64,000 nucleotides of DNA from an uncultured bacterium (GCA_949291115.1 CASETY010000003.1:1-64000); one strand, 5' to 3'; positions 32,808 to 42,633 are shown, numbered from the stretch's first letter. Numbers and translations are program-made. The notes: generated from the letters alone by a model not told the origin.

Positions 32808-34034
32808 TTAAAGATAAAGTTTACGAACTAGAGAAATAAAATGTAAAGAGCCAACAACTAATTTAGGCAAATTAGTTTGATATTTTAAGGCTTCTTTATA
32901 ATAATTGATAACTACATTATCTTTATTAGTATAATTTTTAAATAAATTTGGATCTTCACTTCTTAAATCAGGGAAAGTTGTAAAGATATAAAAAGATGTG
33001 ACTCTATCCAATTCTTTTAACATTAAATCATAACGTTTATCTTTTAAAGCCGAAAAGATAACACATAAATTAGTTAAGCCTAATTTTTCTAAATTAATGA
33101 CTAATTCTTTAATCGCTGAAACATTATGACCACCATCTAAAATTAAATTATCATTAATAATTTCAAAACGACCTGGCCATTTTAAATCTTTTAAATAATT
33201 AGTTACTTCTTTTAAATCAATATTAACAAATTGTTTTAAAGCATTTAAAGCTAAAACTAAATTATAAGCTTGATAATTACCAATTAAAGGCGTCTTGATT
33301 AAAGTATCTTCATATAAAAAACTAGTTCCTGTTAAATCTAATTTAATATCTTTAATATATTCTTTATTTAAAGTAATTAAATTAGCTTTATTAATAATAC
33401 TACTTTCTTTTATAACCTCATAATATTCATTGTCGTAGTAACAAATAAAAGGCTTATTTGTTTTCATAATCCCTGCTTTTTGATAAGCTATTTCTTTTAA
33501 AGTATTACCTAAAACATTCATATGATCAAAACCAACTGATGTTAAAACTTGACAATCTGTATTTAAAAAATTGGTCGCATCTAAAAGGCCACCAAGACCA
33601 CATTCAATTACGGCATAATCTAAATTCTTATCTTTAAAATAAACTAACATAATTAAAACAACAATTTCAAAAAATGGCACAATATCGTCATTTTTTGATT
33701 CATATTCTTTAACTACATTATATAAATTATTAATTGTTAATAATAATTCACTATCACTAATAGCTTCATCATTTATCATAATTCTTTCATTAAAATTAAC
33801 GATATAAGGCGAGGTAAATAACCCCACCTTATAACCTAATTTTTCTAAGATTGTTTCTAAATAGATAGCAGTTGAACCTTTACCATTAGTACCTGTTATA
33901 TGAATTATTTTATAGTTAGGATTTATAACATCCAATTCTTTAGCTAAGGCTTTTATTCTTGATAAATCTTTTCTTCTTTCTTTTCTTTTAATATTTTCAA
34001 GCCAATATAAGGCATCTTTAATATTTGAAAACAT
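32808..34034 (-). CDS. folC: Folylpolyglutamate synthase/dihydrofolate synthase FolC
   Basis: Mur-ligase-like enzyme of 408 residues adding glutamate to folates. P-loop HITGTNGKGST near residue 45, the LGGLLDATN motif near 150, and LDGGHNVSA in the C-terminal domain. It shares one base with the valS stop, a common valS-folC arrangement in Firmicutes. Confidence 0.95.
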   Translation of the reverse strand: MFSNIKDALYWLENIKRKERRKDLSRIKALAKELDVINPNYKIIHITGTNGKGSTAIYLETILEKLGYKVGLFTSPYIVNFNERIMINDEAISDSELLLTINNLYNVVKEYESKNDDIVPFFEIVVLIMLVYFKDKNLDYAVIECGLGGLLDATNFLNTDCQVLTSVGFDHMNVLGNTLKEIAYQKAGIMKTNKPFICYYDNEYYEVIKESSIINKANLITLNKEYIKDIKLDLTGTSFLYEDTLIKTPLIGNYQAYNLVLALNALKQFVNIDLKEVTNYLKDLKWPGRFEIINDNLILDGGHNVSAIKELVINLEKLGLTNLCVIFSALKDKRYDLMLKELDRVTSFYIFTTFPDLRSEDPNLFKNYTNKDNVVINYYKEALKYQTNLPKLVVGSLHFISLVRKLYL

Positions 34035-36628
34035 TAGTTAACACCTAGTTTAATTAAATGAGCTTTAACATCTTCATATTGTTTTAAATAGTTTTTATAT
34101 TTTTCTTTCTCAACATCAACTTTTTCTTTAGGAGCTTTACTCATAAATTTTTCATTATTAAGTAAACCTTCACTTCTTCTAATTTCATTTTCTAAGGTTT
34201 TAAGTTGGCTATTTAAACTATTTATAACTTCTTCTTCGCTAATTAAATCAGATTTTAAAATATAAACATTAATGTCTTTTAAAGTATATAAAGCATATTC
34301 TTCTTTTTCTTCTAAATTATTAGTAAATACTAATTTTTTAGCTTTTGTAAATCTAATAATATATGGCATTAATTTTCTAAATTCATTAATATAATTAGTT
34401 TCACCTTCAATTACTAAATCAATTGGTAAATTAGGTGATTTTTTAGCTTCAGCTTTTTTATTTCTAACCGTAGAAATTAAATCATTTAAAGAAGTTACAT
34501 ATTTTTCTTCTTGTATAAAATTATATTCTTCTTTAACTTCTGGCCAAGAACTAATCATAATTGATTCTTCTTTATGAGGTAATAATTGATAAATTTCTTC
34601 AGTAATAAAAGGAATAATTGGATGAAGCATTTTAATAATAGCCATTAAGACATAATATAAAACACTCTTAGTACTATCTTTATAAGCTTCTTCATCTTGT
34701 AAAACAACCTTTGCATATTCTACATAGTGACTTGCAAATTCTTCCCAAACAAAGTTATATAAAGCTTTAGCACCTTCACTAAATTCATATTTATCAAAAT
34801 TATAATTAACATTTTTAATAACTTCATTTAGTTTAGTTAAGATATATTTATCAATCATATTTAATTTAGTTACATCAATTTCTAATACTTCATCATCTAA
34901 ATTAAGCATTACGAAGCGACAAATATTCCAAATCTTATTTAAATAATTCCAAGCAGATTCAACTTTTGTAATGTCAAAAGTTAAATCTAAACCAGGTGCA
35001 CTATTTGTATTTAAGAAATAACGAAGGGCATCACAACCATATTTTTCAATAACATCGAATGGGTCAACCCCGTTACCTAAAGATTTACTCATTTTACGAC
35101 CTTTTTCATCACGAATTAAGCCATGAATTAAAATATCTTTAAAAGGAGCTTTACCAGTAAATTCTATCCCTTGGAATAACATTCTTGATACCCAGAAGAA
35201 AATAATATCATAACCAGTTACTAAAGCACTAGTTGGATAATATCTTTCATATAAGTCAGTATTTTCTGGCCAACCTAAAGTCGCAAATGGCCATAAAGCA
35301 CTACTAAACCAAGTATCTAAAACATCTTCATCTTGAATGTATCCTTCACCTGGACAAGTTTCACTAACAACAACTTCATCACCTTTATACCAAGCAGGAA
35401 TGCGGTGTCCCCACCATAATTGACGGCTTACACACCAGTCATTAATATTAGTTAACCATCTAACTAATACTTGTTTATAACGTTTAGGAATAAATTCATA
35501 TTCTTTATTATCTAATACTTGTTTTGCTAAAACATCCATCTTAACAAACCATTGTTTAGATAAACGTGGTTCAACAATAACATGAGTTCTTTCACTATGA
35601 CCAACACTATGCATAATTTCTTCTATTTTTACTAAATCACCACTAGCTTTTAAATCTTCAACTAAAGCTTTACGACATACAAAACGATCCATTCCTTGAT
35701 ATTTTAAAGCCATTTCATTCATCGTGCCATCTTCATTCATACAAAGTGGCATATTTAAATGATGACGTAAGCCAACTTCAAAGTCATTAGGATCATGAGC
35801 AGGAGTTACTTTTACAACCCCAGTTCCAAATTCTTTATCAACATAGCTATCAGCGATAACTTTAATTTTTGTATTAGTTGTTGGAATATAAACTTCTTTA
35901 TCTATAAAAGCTTTAAAACGTTCGTCATCAGGATGAACCATTAGAGCTTGGTCCGCAAACATTGTTTCAGGGCGAGTAGTCGCAACTACTAAATAGCCAC
36001 TATTATCAACTAAATGATATTTAATATAATAGAAAGCCCCTTTTGTGTCTATATGTTCAACTTCAATATTTGATAAAGCCGTCTTCGCTTCACAATCCCA
36101 GTTGATAATTCTTTCGCCACGGTATAAATAGCCTTTATTATATAAAGAAATAAAGACATGATTAACCGCTTTTTTCATACCATCATCTAATGTAAAACGT
36201 TCTTTAGAATAATCTAAAGATAAACCTAAAGCTTTCCATTGTTCATGAATAGTTTTTGCATATTCATCTTTCCATTTATAAGCCTCTTTTAAGAAAGCTT
36301 CTCTACCAATATCATAACGACTGATACCTTGTTCCTTCAATTTTTGGTCAACTTTCGCTTGAGTCGCAATCCCTGCATGGTCACAACCAGGTAACCATAA
36401 GGTATCATAACCTTGCATTCTTTTTCTTCTAATTAACATATCTTGAATAGTTGTATCCCAAGCATGACCTAAATGAAGTTTACCAGTAACATTAGGTGGA
36501 GGTAAAACAACAGTAAATGGTTCTTTTGTTTTATCGCCTGCTTCAAAATATTTACCCTTTAACCAAAAATCATATTTACCTGTTTCTACTTTTTTAGGAT
36601 CATATTTAATATCAATATTAATACTCAT
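34034..36628 (-). CDS. valS: Valyl-tRNA synthetase
   Basis: Class I synthetase of 864 residues. Catalytic HIGH motif as PPPNVTGKLHLGHAWD near residue 45, KMSKS as GRKMSKSLGNGVDP near 520, the CP1 editing domain in between (TTRPETMFADQA), and a C-terminal coiled coil (last 65 residues). It is preceded by a GNAT gene that overlaps its start by 11 bases, and the pair is controlled by a valine T-box at 37174-37405. Confidence 0.97.
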   Translation of the reverse strand: MSINIDIKYDPKKVETGKYDFWLKGKYFEAGDKTKEPFTVVLPPPNVTGKLHLGHAWDTTIQDMLIRRKRMQGYDTLWLPGCDHAGIATQAKVDQKLKEQGISRYDIGREAFLKEAYKWKDEYAKTIHEQWKALGLSLDYSKERFTLDDGMKKAVNHVFISLYNKGYLYRGERIINWDCEAKTALSNIEVEHIDTKGAFYYIKYHLVDNSGYLVVATTRPETMFADQALMVHPDDERFKAFIDKEVYIPTTNTKIKVIADSYVDKEFGTGVVKVTPAHDPNDFEVGLRHHLNMPLCMNEDGTMNEMALKYQGMDRFVCRKALVEDLKASGDLVKIEEIMHSVGHSERTHVIVEPRLSKQWFVKMDVLAKQVLDNKEYEFIPKRYKQVLVRWLTNINDWCVSRQLWWGHRIPAWYKGDEVVVSETCPGEGYIQDEDVLDTWFSSALWPFATLGWPENTDLYERYYPTSALVTGYDIIFFWVSRMLFQGIEFTGKAPFKDILIHGLIRDEKGRKMSKSLGNGVDPFDVIEKYGCDALRYFLNTNSAPGLDLTFDITKVESAWNYLNKIWNICRFVMLNLDDEVLEIDVTKLNMIDKYILTKLNEVIKNVNYNFDKYEFSEGAKALYNFVWEEFASHYVEYAKVVLQDEEAYKDSTKSVLYYVLMAIIKMLHPIIPFITEEIYQLLPHKEESIMISSWPEVKEEYNFIQEEKYVTSLNDLISTVRNKKAEAKKSPNLPIDLVIEGETNYINEFRKLMPYIIRFTKAKKLVFTNNLEEKEEYALYTLKDINVYILKSDLISEEEVINSLNSQLKTLENEIRRSEGLLNNEKFMSKAPKEKVDVEKEKYKNYLKQYEDVKAHLIKLGVN

Positions 36629-37157
36629 AATTTAACTCCTTATATTCTTTTTCTGATAATGAATAATATAATAAATCATAGGTTATATCGCGATCTTTAT
36701 AGCCAAAGTCTTTAATTAACCCGATGTATTTAAACCCTATTTTTTCAATTAATTTTTTACTCCTAAGATTAGTTGGCTCACAACCTATTTCAATGTACAA
36801 AGCTTTTTTTATCTTAAAAGCATAAGCAAGTAATAATAAAATAGCTTCTTTACCATAGCCTTTTCCCCAGGCTTCTTTTTTTAAAGAAATGCCGATGGTA
36901 TAACAGTCTTTAATTTGTCTAATTGATTTATTATAAAGATTAATTGTTCCTAAGAACTCTTTATCTTTATTTAAAATTGTATAAGTTTCACCCTTATAAA
37001 TTAAACCCATCATTACATTGTGACAAACTTCAATTGAGGGAATAACTTTAAAACCAGCTAGTCTTGCGACTTCACTATCACTTTGATATTTATAATAATC
37101 GTTAATGTCATCATAAACTAACGATCTAACATCTATATTATGGCCTGTTAAATACAA
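36618..37157 (-). CDS. GNAT-family N-acetyltransferase between the valine T-box and valS
   Basis: RimJ/RimL-like acetyltransferase of 179 residues (acetyl-CoA site in KEAWGKGYGKEAILLLL, then EIGCEPTNLRSKKLIEKIGF). The start is TTG with GGAAGTGA about eight bases upstream; no ATG is available. It is the first gene after the T-box terminator and overlaps valS by 11 bases, so it is induced by valine starvation together with ValS. The target (protein, metabolite or aminoacyl group) is unknown. Confidence 0.85.
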   Translation of the reverse strand: MYLTGHNIDVRSLVYDDINDYYKYQSDSEVARLAGFKVIPSIEVCHNVMMGLIYKGETYTILNKDKEFLGTINLYNKSIRQIKDCYTIGISLKKEAWGKGYGKEAILLLLAYAFKIKKALYIEIGCEPTNLRSKKLIEKIGFKYIGLIKDFGYKDRDITYDLLYYSLSEKEYKELNYEY

Positions 37158-37173
37158 TTTATCACTTCCTAAT

Positions 37174-37405
37174 AAAAAAAGTCCTTAAGATAAAAATCCT
37201 AAGGACGAATTAACCGTGGTACCACCTTAATTCTAGAAAAATTCTAGCACTCATTATGACTTTAACGCAGCCAAACGTCTTAAACTACTATAATTTCATC
37301 TAAAATCTAAGAGACTACCTTCATTTTAGAATAATTAGTGTTTTCACCAGCCACACTATCGCTAGAAGTTGTTCTAAAATTACTCCTTCTCTTTACGAAA
37401 ATACG
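37174..37405 (-). ncRNA. T-box riboswitch, valine-responsive
   Basis: Leader RNA that reads uncharged tRNA and prevents termination. Visible in order on the minus strand: stem I with base AAGAGA/TCTCTT and the upper helix ATTTTAGAA/TTCTAAAAT, specifier loop GAAG-GTA-G with the valine codon GTA at 37316-37318, the T-box AAGGTGGTACCACGG whose TGGT pairs with the ACCA end of an uncharged tRNA, and a terminator GTCCTTAGG/CTTAAGGAC with U run. The antiterminator is formed by the T-box bulge. Confidence 0.95.
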
Positions 37406-37410
37406 GCTAT

Positions 37411-37439
37411 ATTTTAATAAATAATTATTAATTTGTCAA
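37411..37439 (-). promoter_or_regulatory. Promoter of the T-box-GNAT-valS operon
   Basis: TTGACA (37434-37439), 17-base spacer, TAAAAT (37411-37416) on the minus strand, directly after the stop of the ABC permease gene. Confidence 0.8.
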
Positions 37440-37441
37440 CA

Positions 37442-40153
37442 CTATTCAAGGGCTTTAAGTGAAGAAACCATGTCAATTTTCTTATAATAAGGAATAAAAC
37501 ATAAATCAACAATAATCGCAAAACCTAAAGTCATTAATATTGAAAAGATATAACTTTGCCAAGTTATATAACGACCACCCATAATTGAGGTTGTATCAAT
37601 TACTCCAGCGATAAATTTATGAAGTAAGAAACCAAGGCCAATACCAAGACCCATACCAATAATAGTTAATATGAAAGTTTCTCTAGCTATATAACCATGA
37701 CATTCAATCGTTGAATAACCAAGCACTCTTAAAGTTGCCAGTTCTCTAATTCTTTCATTAATATTAATATTCATTAAATTAAAGATAACAATGAAAGCTA
37801 ATAAAGCCGCAAAGACAATAACCACAACTACTATTAAACTCATATTATCAATTAATGTTTGATAAGATGATTTCATACTAGATAAGAAAGTTACTGATGA
37901 TATTTCGTAATTACGAACTAAACTATCTTGTAATTCTCTTTCTGCTAAATCATCTAGATCACCAGTTTTTAATAAATAAGCATTTTTAGTATAACTATCA
38001 AAATTTGCACTACCAATAATTAAATAATTATCTACATAATTTTCCATAATGTTAGTTATTACATAATCATTACCATGATAATTAATCGTATCACCAATAT
38101 CATAATCTAATTCATTAGCTAATTGTAAAGATACAACTACATCATTATTTGTAAAGCTATATTCTTTTTGTTTATCATCATAAAAATTAATATAATCATT
38201 AATATTTTCATCACTAATAATTACTTTCGTACTATAATCATCATAATTAACTGTTTCAATTCTAATATCTAAACTAGAAATTAATTTATCATTATTTAAC
38301 TTTGTAATTGGCCCATCAGCATAAGCAATCGCATTATAATTAATGATATTATTAAATTCACGATTAGAAACTGCATTAATAGAATCATTAATACCAAACG
38401 CCACTAATACTAAGGCCATACAACCACCTACCCCAATAAGCATGGTGATTAAATTGGTTTTATAACGAATCATATTACGAACAGTTGATTTATATTTAAA
38501 ACTTAAACGTTTCCAAATAAAAGTAATATATTCTAAAAATACTCTCTTACCAGGTTTAGGAGCTTTAGGTGTCATTAATCTAGCTGGACTTTCCCTTAAG
38601 CTTTGACTTAAAGTGATTAAAATAGCTAAAATAACTAATAAAATCATACCTAAAACCGCTATTGTTATGATTAAAGTATTATAATTATAAACTAAAGGTG
38701 GTAAGAAACAAGTAGTAATATAAGCTTCATAAATAACTAAAGGAATTAAGGCAATACCAAGAGCTATACCAAGTAAACTACCTAGGGCAGCCGCTAAAAT
38801 ACCATATACTAAATATCTAGCACTAACCATAAACTTACTATAACCAATACCACGCATCGTACCAATGACAGCACGTTCTTCAAAAATCAACCTTCTTAAA
38901 GAAGTCAAAGTTACTAAAGAGGTAATAACAATAAAGAATATTGGGAAGATATTCGCAACTGTTTGAACTTTATCAACATAATTATCAAACATACCAAAAC
39001 CTTCACTCATCGTAAACGGTAAATAATAAAGTTTATTACCTAGTTCACTAATACTTTCATCTAAAGTAGCTAAATTTTCATCAATTTGTTCATTTAAAGT
39101 TGTTTTAGCTTCTTCTAACTTTGTTAAACCAGCCTTAAATTCTTCATTTTTTTCAATATTAGATATTAACATCTCACTAGTAATAAATGAAGGTAATAAT
39201 TCATCTAAGGTATCATTTAAATAAGCATCTTTAATTTCTTCTGAAGTTACATCAGGATTAAACATTGTTAAAGCTTCTTTTAAAGCACTAACATACATAT
39301 TTATTCTATTATTTTCAATTACTTCTAAATTTTCTTCTCTTATATCTTCAATTTCACTTTTTAAAGAAGCAACATTATTATTAAAATTGTCTTCATGCAA
39401 TTTCGCAAAACTGCTATTTTCAATATATTCGACAATATCATCTATTTTAGAACTATTACCATTTTGAAATAAATTACCTTCCATTGGATAATATAAATAA
39501 ATGTTTGTATAATCCATTAACATTTTTGTTTCTTCATCTAAGGCACTATATGGTAAATAAACAATCATTTCTAAAGCGCCACTAGTTTGACCAGTCGCAT
39601 TATAACGTTCTTTCATTAAATACCAAGGGTTAGAAACAATACCAGAAACCTTATAATTTTTACCATCAATGGTAATAGTATCACAAATAGCCATTGAAGT
39701 TATATAATTTCCACTTACTTCAACTACTACTTCTCCTTCATCAGGATAAGTTTTTCCACTCACAAAATCGTAAATGTCTTGATTTTCATGTCTCTTTTCA
39801 TAAATTAAACGAGCTAATTTAGAAGAACCTTGAGCACTAATCATTTGATCAATTTCAAATGTTCCTCTAATATTAGAAGTATCATATTCACTACCTTTTA
39901 ATACTTCTTTTAAAGAAGTAATATCTTCTTCTAAAAACCCATTTTCACTTCTTAAATAAACTTCTGAAACTTTATTGTCAATTAAACGATTAGATTCCGT
40001 AATCATTAAATCGGGAGCTACTGAAAACAAACCTACTAAAAAGCCAATACCTAACATTACAATTAAACTAATAGTAATAAAACGAGAAAAATTACTTTTG
40101 ATTAATCTAAATAAAGACTTAAGGTATGTTTTAATCCCCAAACCTTTTTTCAT
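37442..40153 (-). CDS. FtsX/MacB-type ABC transporter permease, 903 residues
   Basis: Large permease with an N-terminal helix (about 20-42), an extracytoplasmic domain of about 350 residues including an acidic helical stretch (about 230-370), three helices of an FtsX domain (about 395-520), a second extracytoplasmic domain and a C-terminal FtsX domain (about 770-895; INERIRELATLRVLGYS is its coupling loop). Such proteins work mechanically with a LolD-like ATPase to move lipids or peptides or to resist antimicrobial peptides. No sensor kinase is nearby. Partner ATPase is three bases upstream. Confidence 0.88.
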   Translation of the reverse strand: MKKGLGIKTYLKSLFRLIKSNFSRFITISLIVMLGIGFLVGLFSVAPDLMITESNRLIDNKVSEVYLRSENGFLEEDITSLKEVLKGSEYDTSNIRGTFEIDQMISAQGSSKLARLIYEKRHENQDIYDFVSGKTYPDEGEVVVEVSGNYITSMAICDTITIDGKNYKVSGIVSNPWYLMKERYNATGQTSGALEMIVYLPYSALDEETKMLMDYTNIYLYYPMEGNLFQNGNSSKIDDIVEYIENSSFAKLHEDNFNNNVASLKSEIEDIREENLEVIENNRINMYVSALKEALTMFNPDVTSEEIKDAYLNDTLDELLPSFITSEMLISNIEKNEEFKAGLTKLEEAKTTLNEQIDENLATLDESISELGNKLYYLPFTMSEGFGMFDNYVDKVQTVANIFPIFFIVITSLVTLTSLRRLIFEERAVIGTMRGIGYSKFMVSARYLVYGILAAALGSLLGIALGIALIPLVIYEAYITTCFLPPLVYNYNTLIITIAVLGMILLVILAILITLSQSLRESPARLMTPKAPKPGKRVFLEYITFIWKRLSFKYKSTVRNMIRYKTNLITMLIGVGGCMALVLVAFGINDSINAVSNREFNNIINYNAIAYADGPITKLNNDKLISSLDIRIETVNYDDYSTKVIISDENINDYINFYDDKQKEYSFTNNDVVVSLQLANELDYDIGDTINYHGNDYVITNIMENYVDNYLIIGSANFDSYTKNAYLLKTGDLDDLAERELQDSLVRNYEISSVTFLSSMKSSYQTLIDNMSLIVVVVIVFAALLAFIVIFNLMNININERIRELATLRVLGYSTIECHGYIARETFILTIIGMGLGIGLGFLLHKFIAGVIDTTSIMGGRYITWQSYIFSILMTLGFAIIVDLCFIPYYKKIDMVSSLKALE

Positions 40154-40156
40154 AAA

Positions 40157-40858
40157 CTACCACTCAATTTCGGTAATATCAAGCGGGTTTTCATTAACAT
40201 AATTATCAACCACTTGCCCGTTTTTAAGTGTTATAACTTTATCAGCCATTTTCGTAATCGCTTGGTTATGGGTAATTACAATTACTGTTTTATTCTTTTC
40301 TTTACATAAGTCATGTAATAATTTTAAGATTTTTTTGCCAGTTAAATAATCTAAGGCACCTGTTGGTTCATCACAAAGTAAAACCTTAGCATTTTTAGCT
40401 ACCGCTCTGGCAATCGAAACACGTTGTTGTTCACCACCTGATAACTGCGCAGGAAAATGATTAGCTCGATCATTTAGTTCAACATCTGCTAAAACATCTT
40501 TGGAATCAAGTGGTGATTTAGAAAGTTCTTTAGCAATTTCTACATTTTCTAAAGCAGTTAAATTAGGCATTAAATTATAAAACTGAAAAACAAAACCAAC
40601 ATCATAACGACGATACTTAGTTAATTCTTTTTCATTCATTTTACTAACATTTTTGCCATCAACAATGACGTCACCTTCGTCACATTTTTCCATACCACCT
40701 AAAATATTTAAAATGGTAGATTTGCCGGCCCCACTAGGCCCCACAATCACCGCAAATTCGCCTTCTTCAATTTTAAATGATATGTCATTGTTCGCAACAA
40801 TAACTTCATCACCTGATTTGTAACGTTTAAATTCATGGATAAATTCTACAAAGCTCAT
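40157..40858 (-). CDS. MacB/LolD-type ABC transporter ATPase
   Basis: ATPase of 233 residues with Walker [10 protein letters not shown], signature LSGGEQQRV, Walker [13 protein letters not shown] and H-loop VITHN. I start at ATG 40858 (MSFVEFIHE), directly after a GGAGGAATATA site; an in-frame ATG at 40873 is inside that site. A -10 TATAAT lies at 40912-40917. Coupled to the FtsX-like permease downstream. Confidence 0.93.
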   Translation of the reverse strand: MSFVEFIHEFKRYKSGDEVIVANNDISFKIEEGEFAVIVGPSGAGKSTILNILGGMEKCDEGDVIVDGKNVSKMNEKELTKYRRYDVGFVFQFYNLMPNLTALENVEIAKELSKSPLDSKDVLADVELNDRANHFPAQLSGGEQQRVSIARAVAKNAKVLLCDEPTGALDYLTGKKILKLLHDLCKEKNKTVIVITHNQAITKMADKVITLKNGQVVDNYVNENPLDITEIEW

Positions 40859-40995
40859 AATATATTCCTCCATTTTTAAGATTACAAAATTATAGTTCTC
40901 TTCCTAATTAAATTATATCACTTCTTACCTAAATGCAATAGTGGGTTTTGACATTTTTTTAAATATTTTGATAAGTTTACTTTACATTTAGATAA

Positions 40996-41026
40996 AGAAA
41001 AAACAGTGAACATAAATTCACTGTTT
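40996..41026 (-). terminator. Terminator of mscL
   Basis: Perfect stem AAACAGTGAA/TTCACTGTTT (41001-41010 with 41017-41026) followed on the minus strand by a U run. Confidence 0.85.
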
Positions 41027-41032
41027 CCTAAA

Positions 41033-41518
41033 TTACTTATCTTCTTTTTTTAAAGAATCTCTGATTTCTCTTAATAATAAAACTTCTTCAGAAGGTTTAA
41101 CTTCTGGAGCTGGAGCTGGTTTTTCTTCTTTCTTAGCTAAAGCTTTACGTTTATTATTTAAAAAAGTAAATACTCTTAAAATAGTAAATAAAATTAAAGC
41201 AATCATGAAGAAGTTAATAACTGCGTTAACTAAAATACCCCAGTTAATAACATTTACAACATCAGCATCGTAAGTTACACCCCAGTAAGAGATTGTATTA
41301 GCAGTTTCATCTGTAGCTAAAGCTTTATCTGGATTTAAAACAGTTACTAAACCATCTAAACCAGCTGGAACAGCCATTGTAACAATTGGCATTAAAATGT
41401 TGTTAACGATTGCATTTACAATTGCTGTAAAAGCAGTAGCGATTACAACACCGACAGCCATATCAATTACGTTGCCTCTTGCTATAAACTTTTTGAAATC
41501 TTGCCAAAAATTTTTCAT
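41033..41518 (-). CDS. mscL: Large-conductance mechanosensitive channel MscL
   Basis: Osmotic safety-valve channel of 161 residues. N-terminal amphipathic segment MKNFWQDFKKFIARGNVID, pore helix MAVGVVIATAFTAIVNAIVN, a periplasmic loop of about 45 residues that is longer than in E. coli, second helix and a charged cytoplasmic tail ending KEEVLLLREIRDSLKKE-like. ATG 41518 is preferred over an in-frame TTG at 41536 because AAAGGA lies between them. Confidence 0.93.
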   Translation of the reverse strand: MKNFWQDFKKFIARGNVIDMAVGVVIATAFTAIVNAIVNNILMPIVTMAVPAGLDGLVTVLNPDKALATDETANTISYWGVTYDADVVNVINWGILVNAVINFFMIALILFTILRVFTFLNNKRKALAKKEEKPAPAPEVKPSEEVLLLREIRDSLKKEDK

Positions 41519-41550
41519 AAACTTTTTTCCTTTCAATACTTGTCGGTGTT

Positions 41551-41579
41551 ATCTTAGCACTAAAATACTAATTTATCAA
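41551..41579 (-). promoter_or_regulatory. Promoter of mscL
   Basis: TTGATA (41574-41579), 17-base spacer, TAAGAT (41551-41556) on the minus strand. A weak GAAAACGATTTT motif lies just upstream (about 41589-41602). Confidence 0.6.
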
Positions 41580-41602
41580 TATAATTAGTGAAAACGATTT
41601 TT

Positions 41603-42109
41603 TTATTCATAAATTCCTTTTAATTTAATGACTTTAACATCATTTTGTAACTCACAAAGCTTAATATCACAAGTTTTATGATAAAGCATATCATCTAAAT
41701 ATCTTAATTTAATATATAAATCCTTACCAACAGTATAATAGGATGAATATTCAGGAATAATTATACATTCTAATTCACTTAAAAAGCCATCTGCCAATAA
41801 AAAATTATTTATCTTATTATCACTAATATACATGGCAAGTGGATGACCATCTCCTAAATATAAAACTTTAGGCTTAGCAAAATTAGAACAAAGTCTAGCA
41901 TTTAAATAAAAATCATCAGCATTATTATTATCAGGTGGACAAGCTGCAGTTGCATAATATACATTTTCGGTAAACTTAATAATTTGTGGGCATTCAACAA
42001 TATATATATCACAATTATTAAATAATGGATAAATAACCTCTTCTTCTTTCTTAGAAAATGGCATTAAGCATAATGGTATTATTAATAAAATTAAAGCTAG
42101 TAATTTTAT
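41603..42109 (-). CDS. Small secreted or membrane-tethered protein with an apparent ATA start
   Basis: From ATG 42064 the protein has 153 residues and no signal. The same frame continues upstream for 15 codons to ATA at 42107-42109, directly after an in-frame TAA. Those codons encode KLLALILLIIPLCL, a typical signal peptide core after the initiator and Lys, and an AAGGGGTG ribosome site sits about eight bases before the ATA. So the evident start is ATA, or an ATG mutated to ATA. The mature part has four or more Cys and many aromatic residues; I recognise no family. Confidence 0.55.
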   Translation of the reverse strand: MKLLALILLIIPLCLMPFSKKEEEVIYPLFNNCDIYIVECPQIIKFTENVYYATAACPPDNNNADDFYLNARLCSNFAKPKVLYLGDGHPLAMYISDNKINNFLLADGFLSELECIIIPEYSSYYTVGKDLYIKLRYLDDMLYHKTCDIKLCELQNDVKVIKLKGIYE

Positions 42110-42124
42110 TTAATTTTCACCCCT

Positions 42125-42343
42125 TTAAATAAAGAAATACATTATTACAAATATTAATAAATTAGCTACTAAGATTAAAATACCAAATAACTTTGTATAT
42201 ATTACTATTTTTTCACTAGGTTCTTCATTAATATTAGTATTATCTTTTCTATTAAAATAAGTATTAGCTTTATTAGTCCCCTTAGTTACATTATATGGAT
42301 AAGTAGCTATTAATGAAGCTATATTAGCAAATCTTAACTTAAT
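42125..42343 (-). CDS. Unrecognised 72-codon frame without a standard start codon, one C-terminal membrane helix
   Basis: Between stops at 42344 and 42125 the minus strand encodes a protein-like frame: a KLRFANIASLIATYPYNVT start region, a polar middle (TNKANTYFNRKD) and a hydrophobic C-terminal helix of about 20 residues. No ATG, GTG or TTG is usefully placed at its beginning; ATT follows the upstream stop. Its stop codon abuts the ribosome site of the ATA-start gene, so the two look like an operon. It may be a truncated remnant whose 5' end was lost next to the T-box. Confidence 0.35.
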   Translation of the reverse strand: MKLRFANIASLIATYPYNVTKGTNKANTYFNRKDNTNINEEPSEKIVIYTKLFGILILVANLLIFVIMYFFI

Positions 42344-42361
42344 TTAAGTTTATTTCTCTTA

Positions 42362-42390
42362 TTGACAAATTAAGATAAATTTACTATCAT
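42362..42390 (+). promoter_or_regulatory. Promoter of the T-box-aroF-pheA operon
   Basis: TTGACA (42362-42367), 17-base spacer, TATCAT (42385-42390). Confidence 0.75.
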
Positions 42391-42396
42391 TAAAGA

Positions 42397-42612
42397 AACA
42401 TTATGAAAAGAAACGTGGTTACTAAATTACTATTTAGAAAGCTCATGGTTAGTGAAAATGAGTTAGTAAAGGTAATGAATTCTTCTTTAAATGGTTAACT
42501 GATATGTAGGTTTTACCGGGTAAGTCCGTTATCACTTTAATGAGTGCTAGAATAATTTCTAGAATAAAGGTGGTACCACGTCTATGCGTCCTTTTTATAA
42601 GGACGTTTTTTT
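42397..42612 (+). ncRNA. T-box riboswitch for aromatic amino acid genes, probably phenylalanine-responsive
   Basis: A stem I (base AAAG/CTTT, helix GTTAC/GTAAT), a specifier loop GAATTCTT with TTC (Phe) at 42480-42482 directly after GAA, the T-box AAAGGTGGTACCACG (42567-42580), and the terminator CGTCCTT/AAGGACG with T run (to 42612). In the valine T-box of this window the codon is offset by one base from GAA, which would give TCT here, so the Phe reading rests mainly on the downstream pheA gene. Confidence 0.9.
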
Positions 42613-42633
42613 ATTATACAAGGGGGTTTAATT

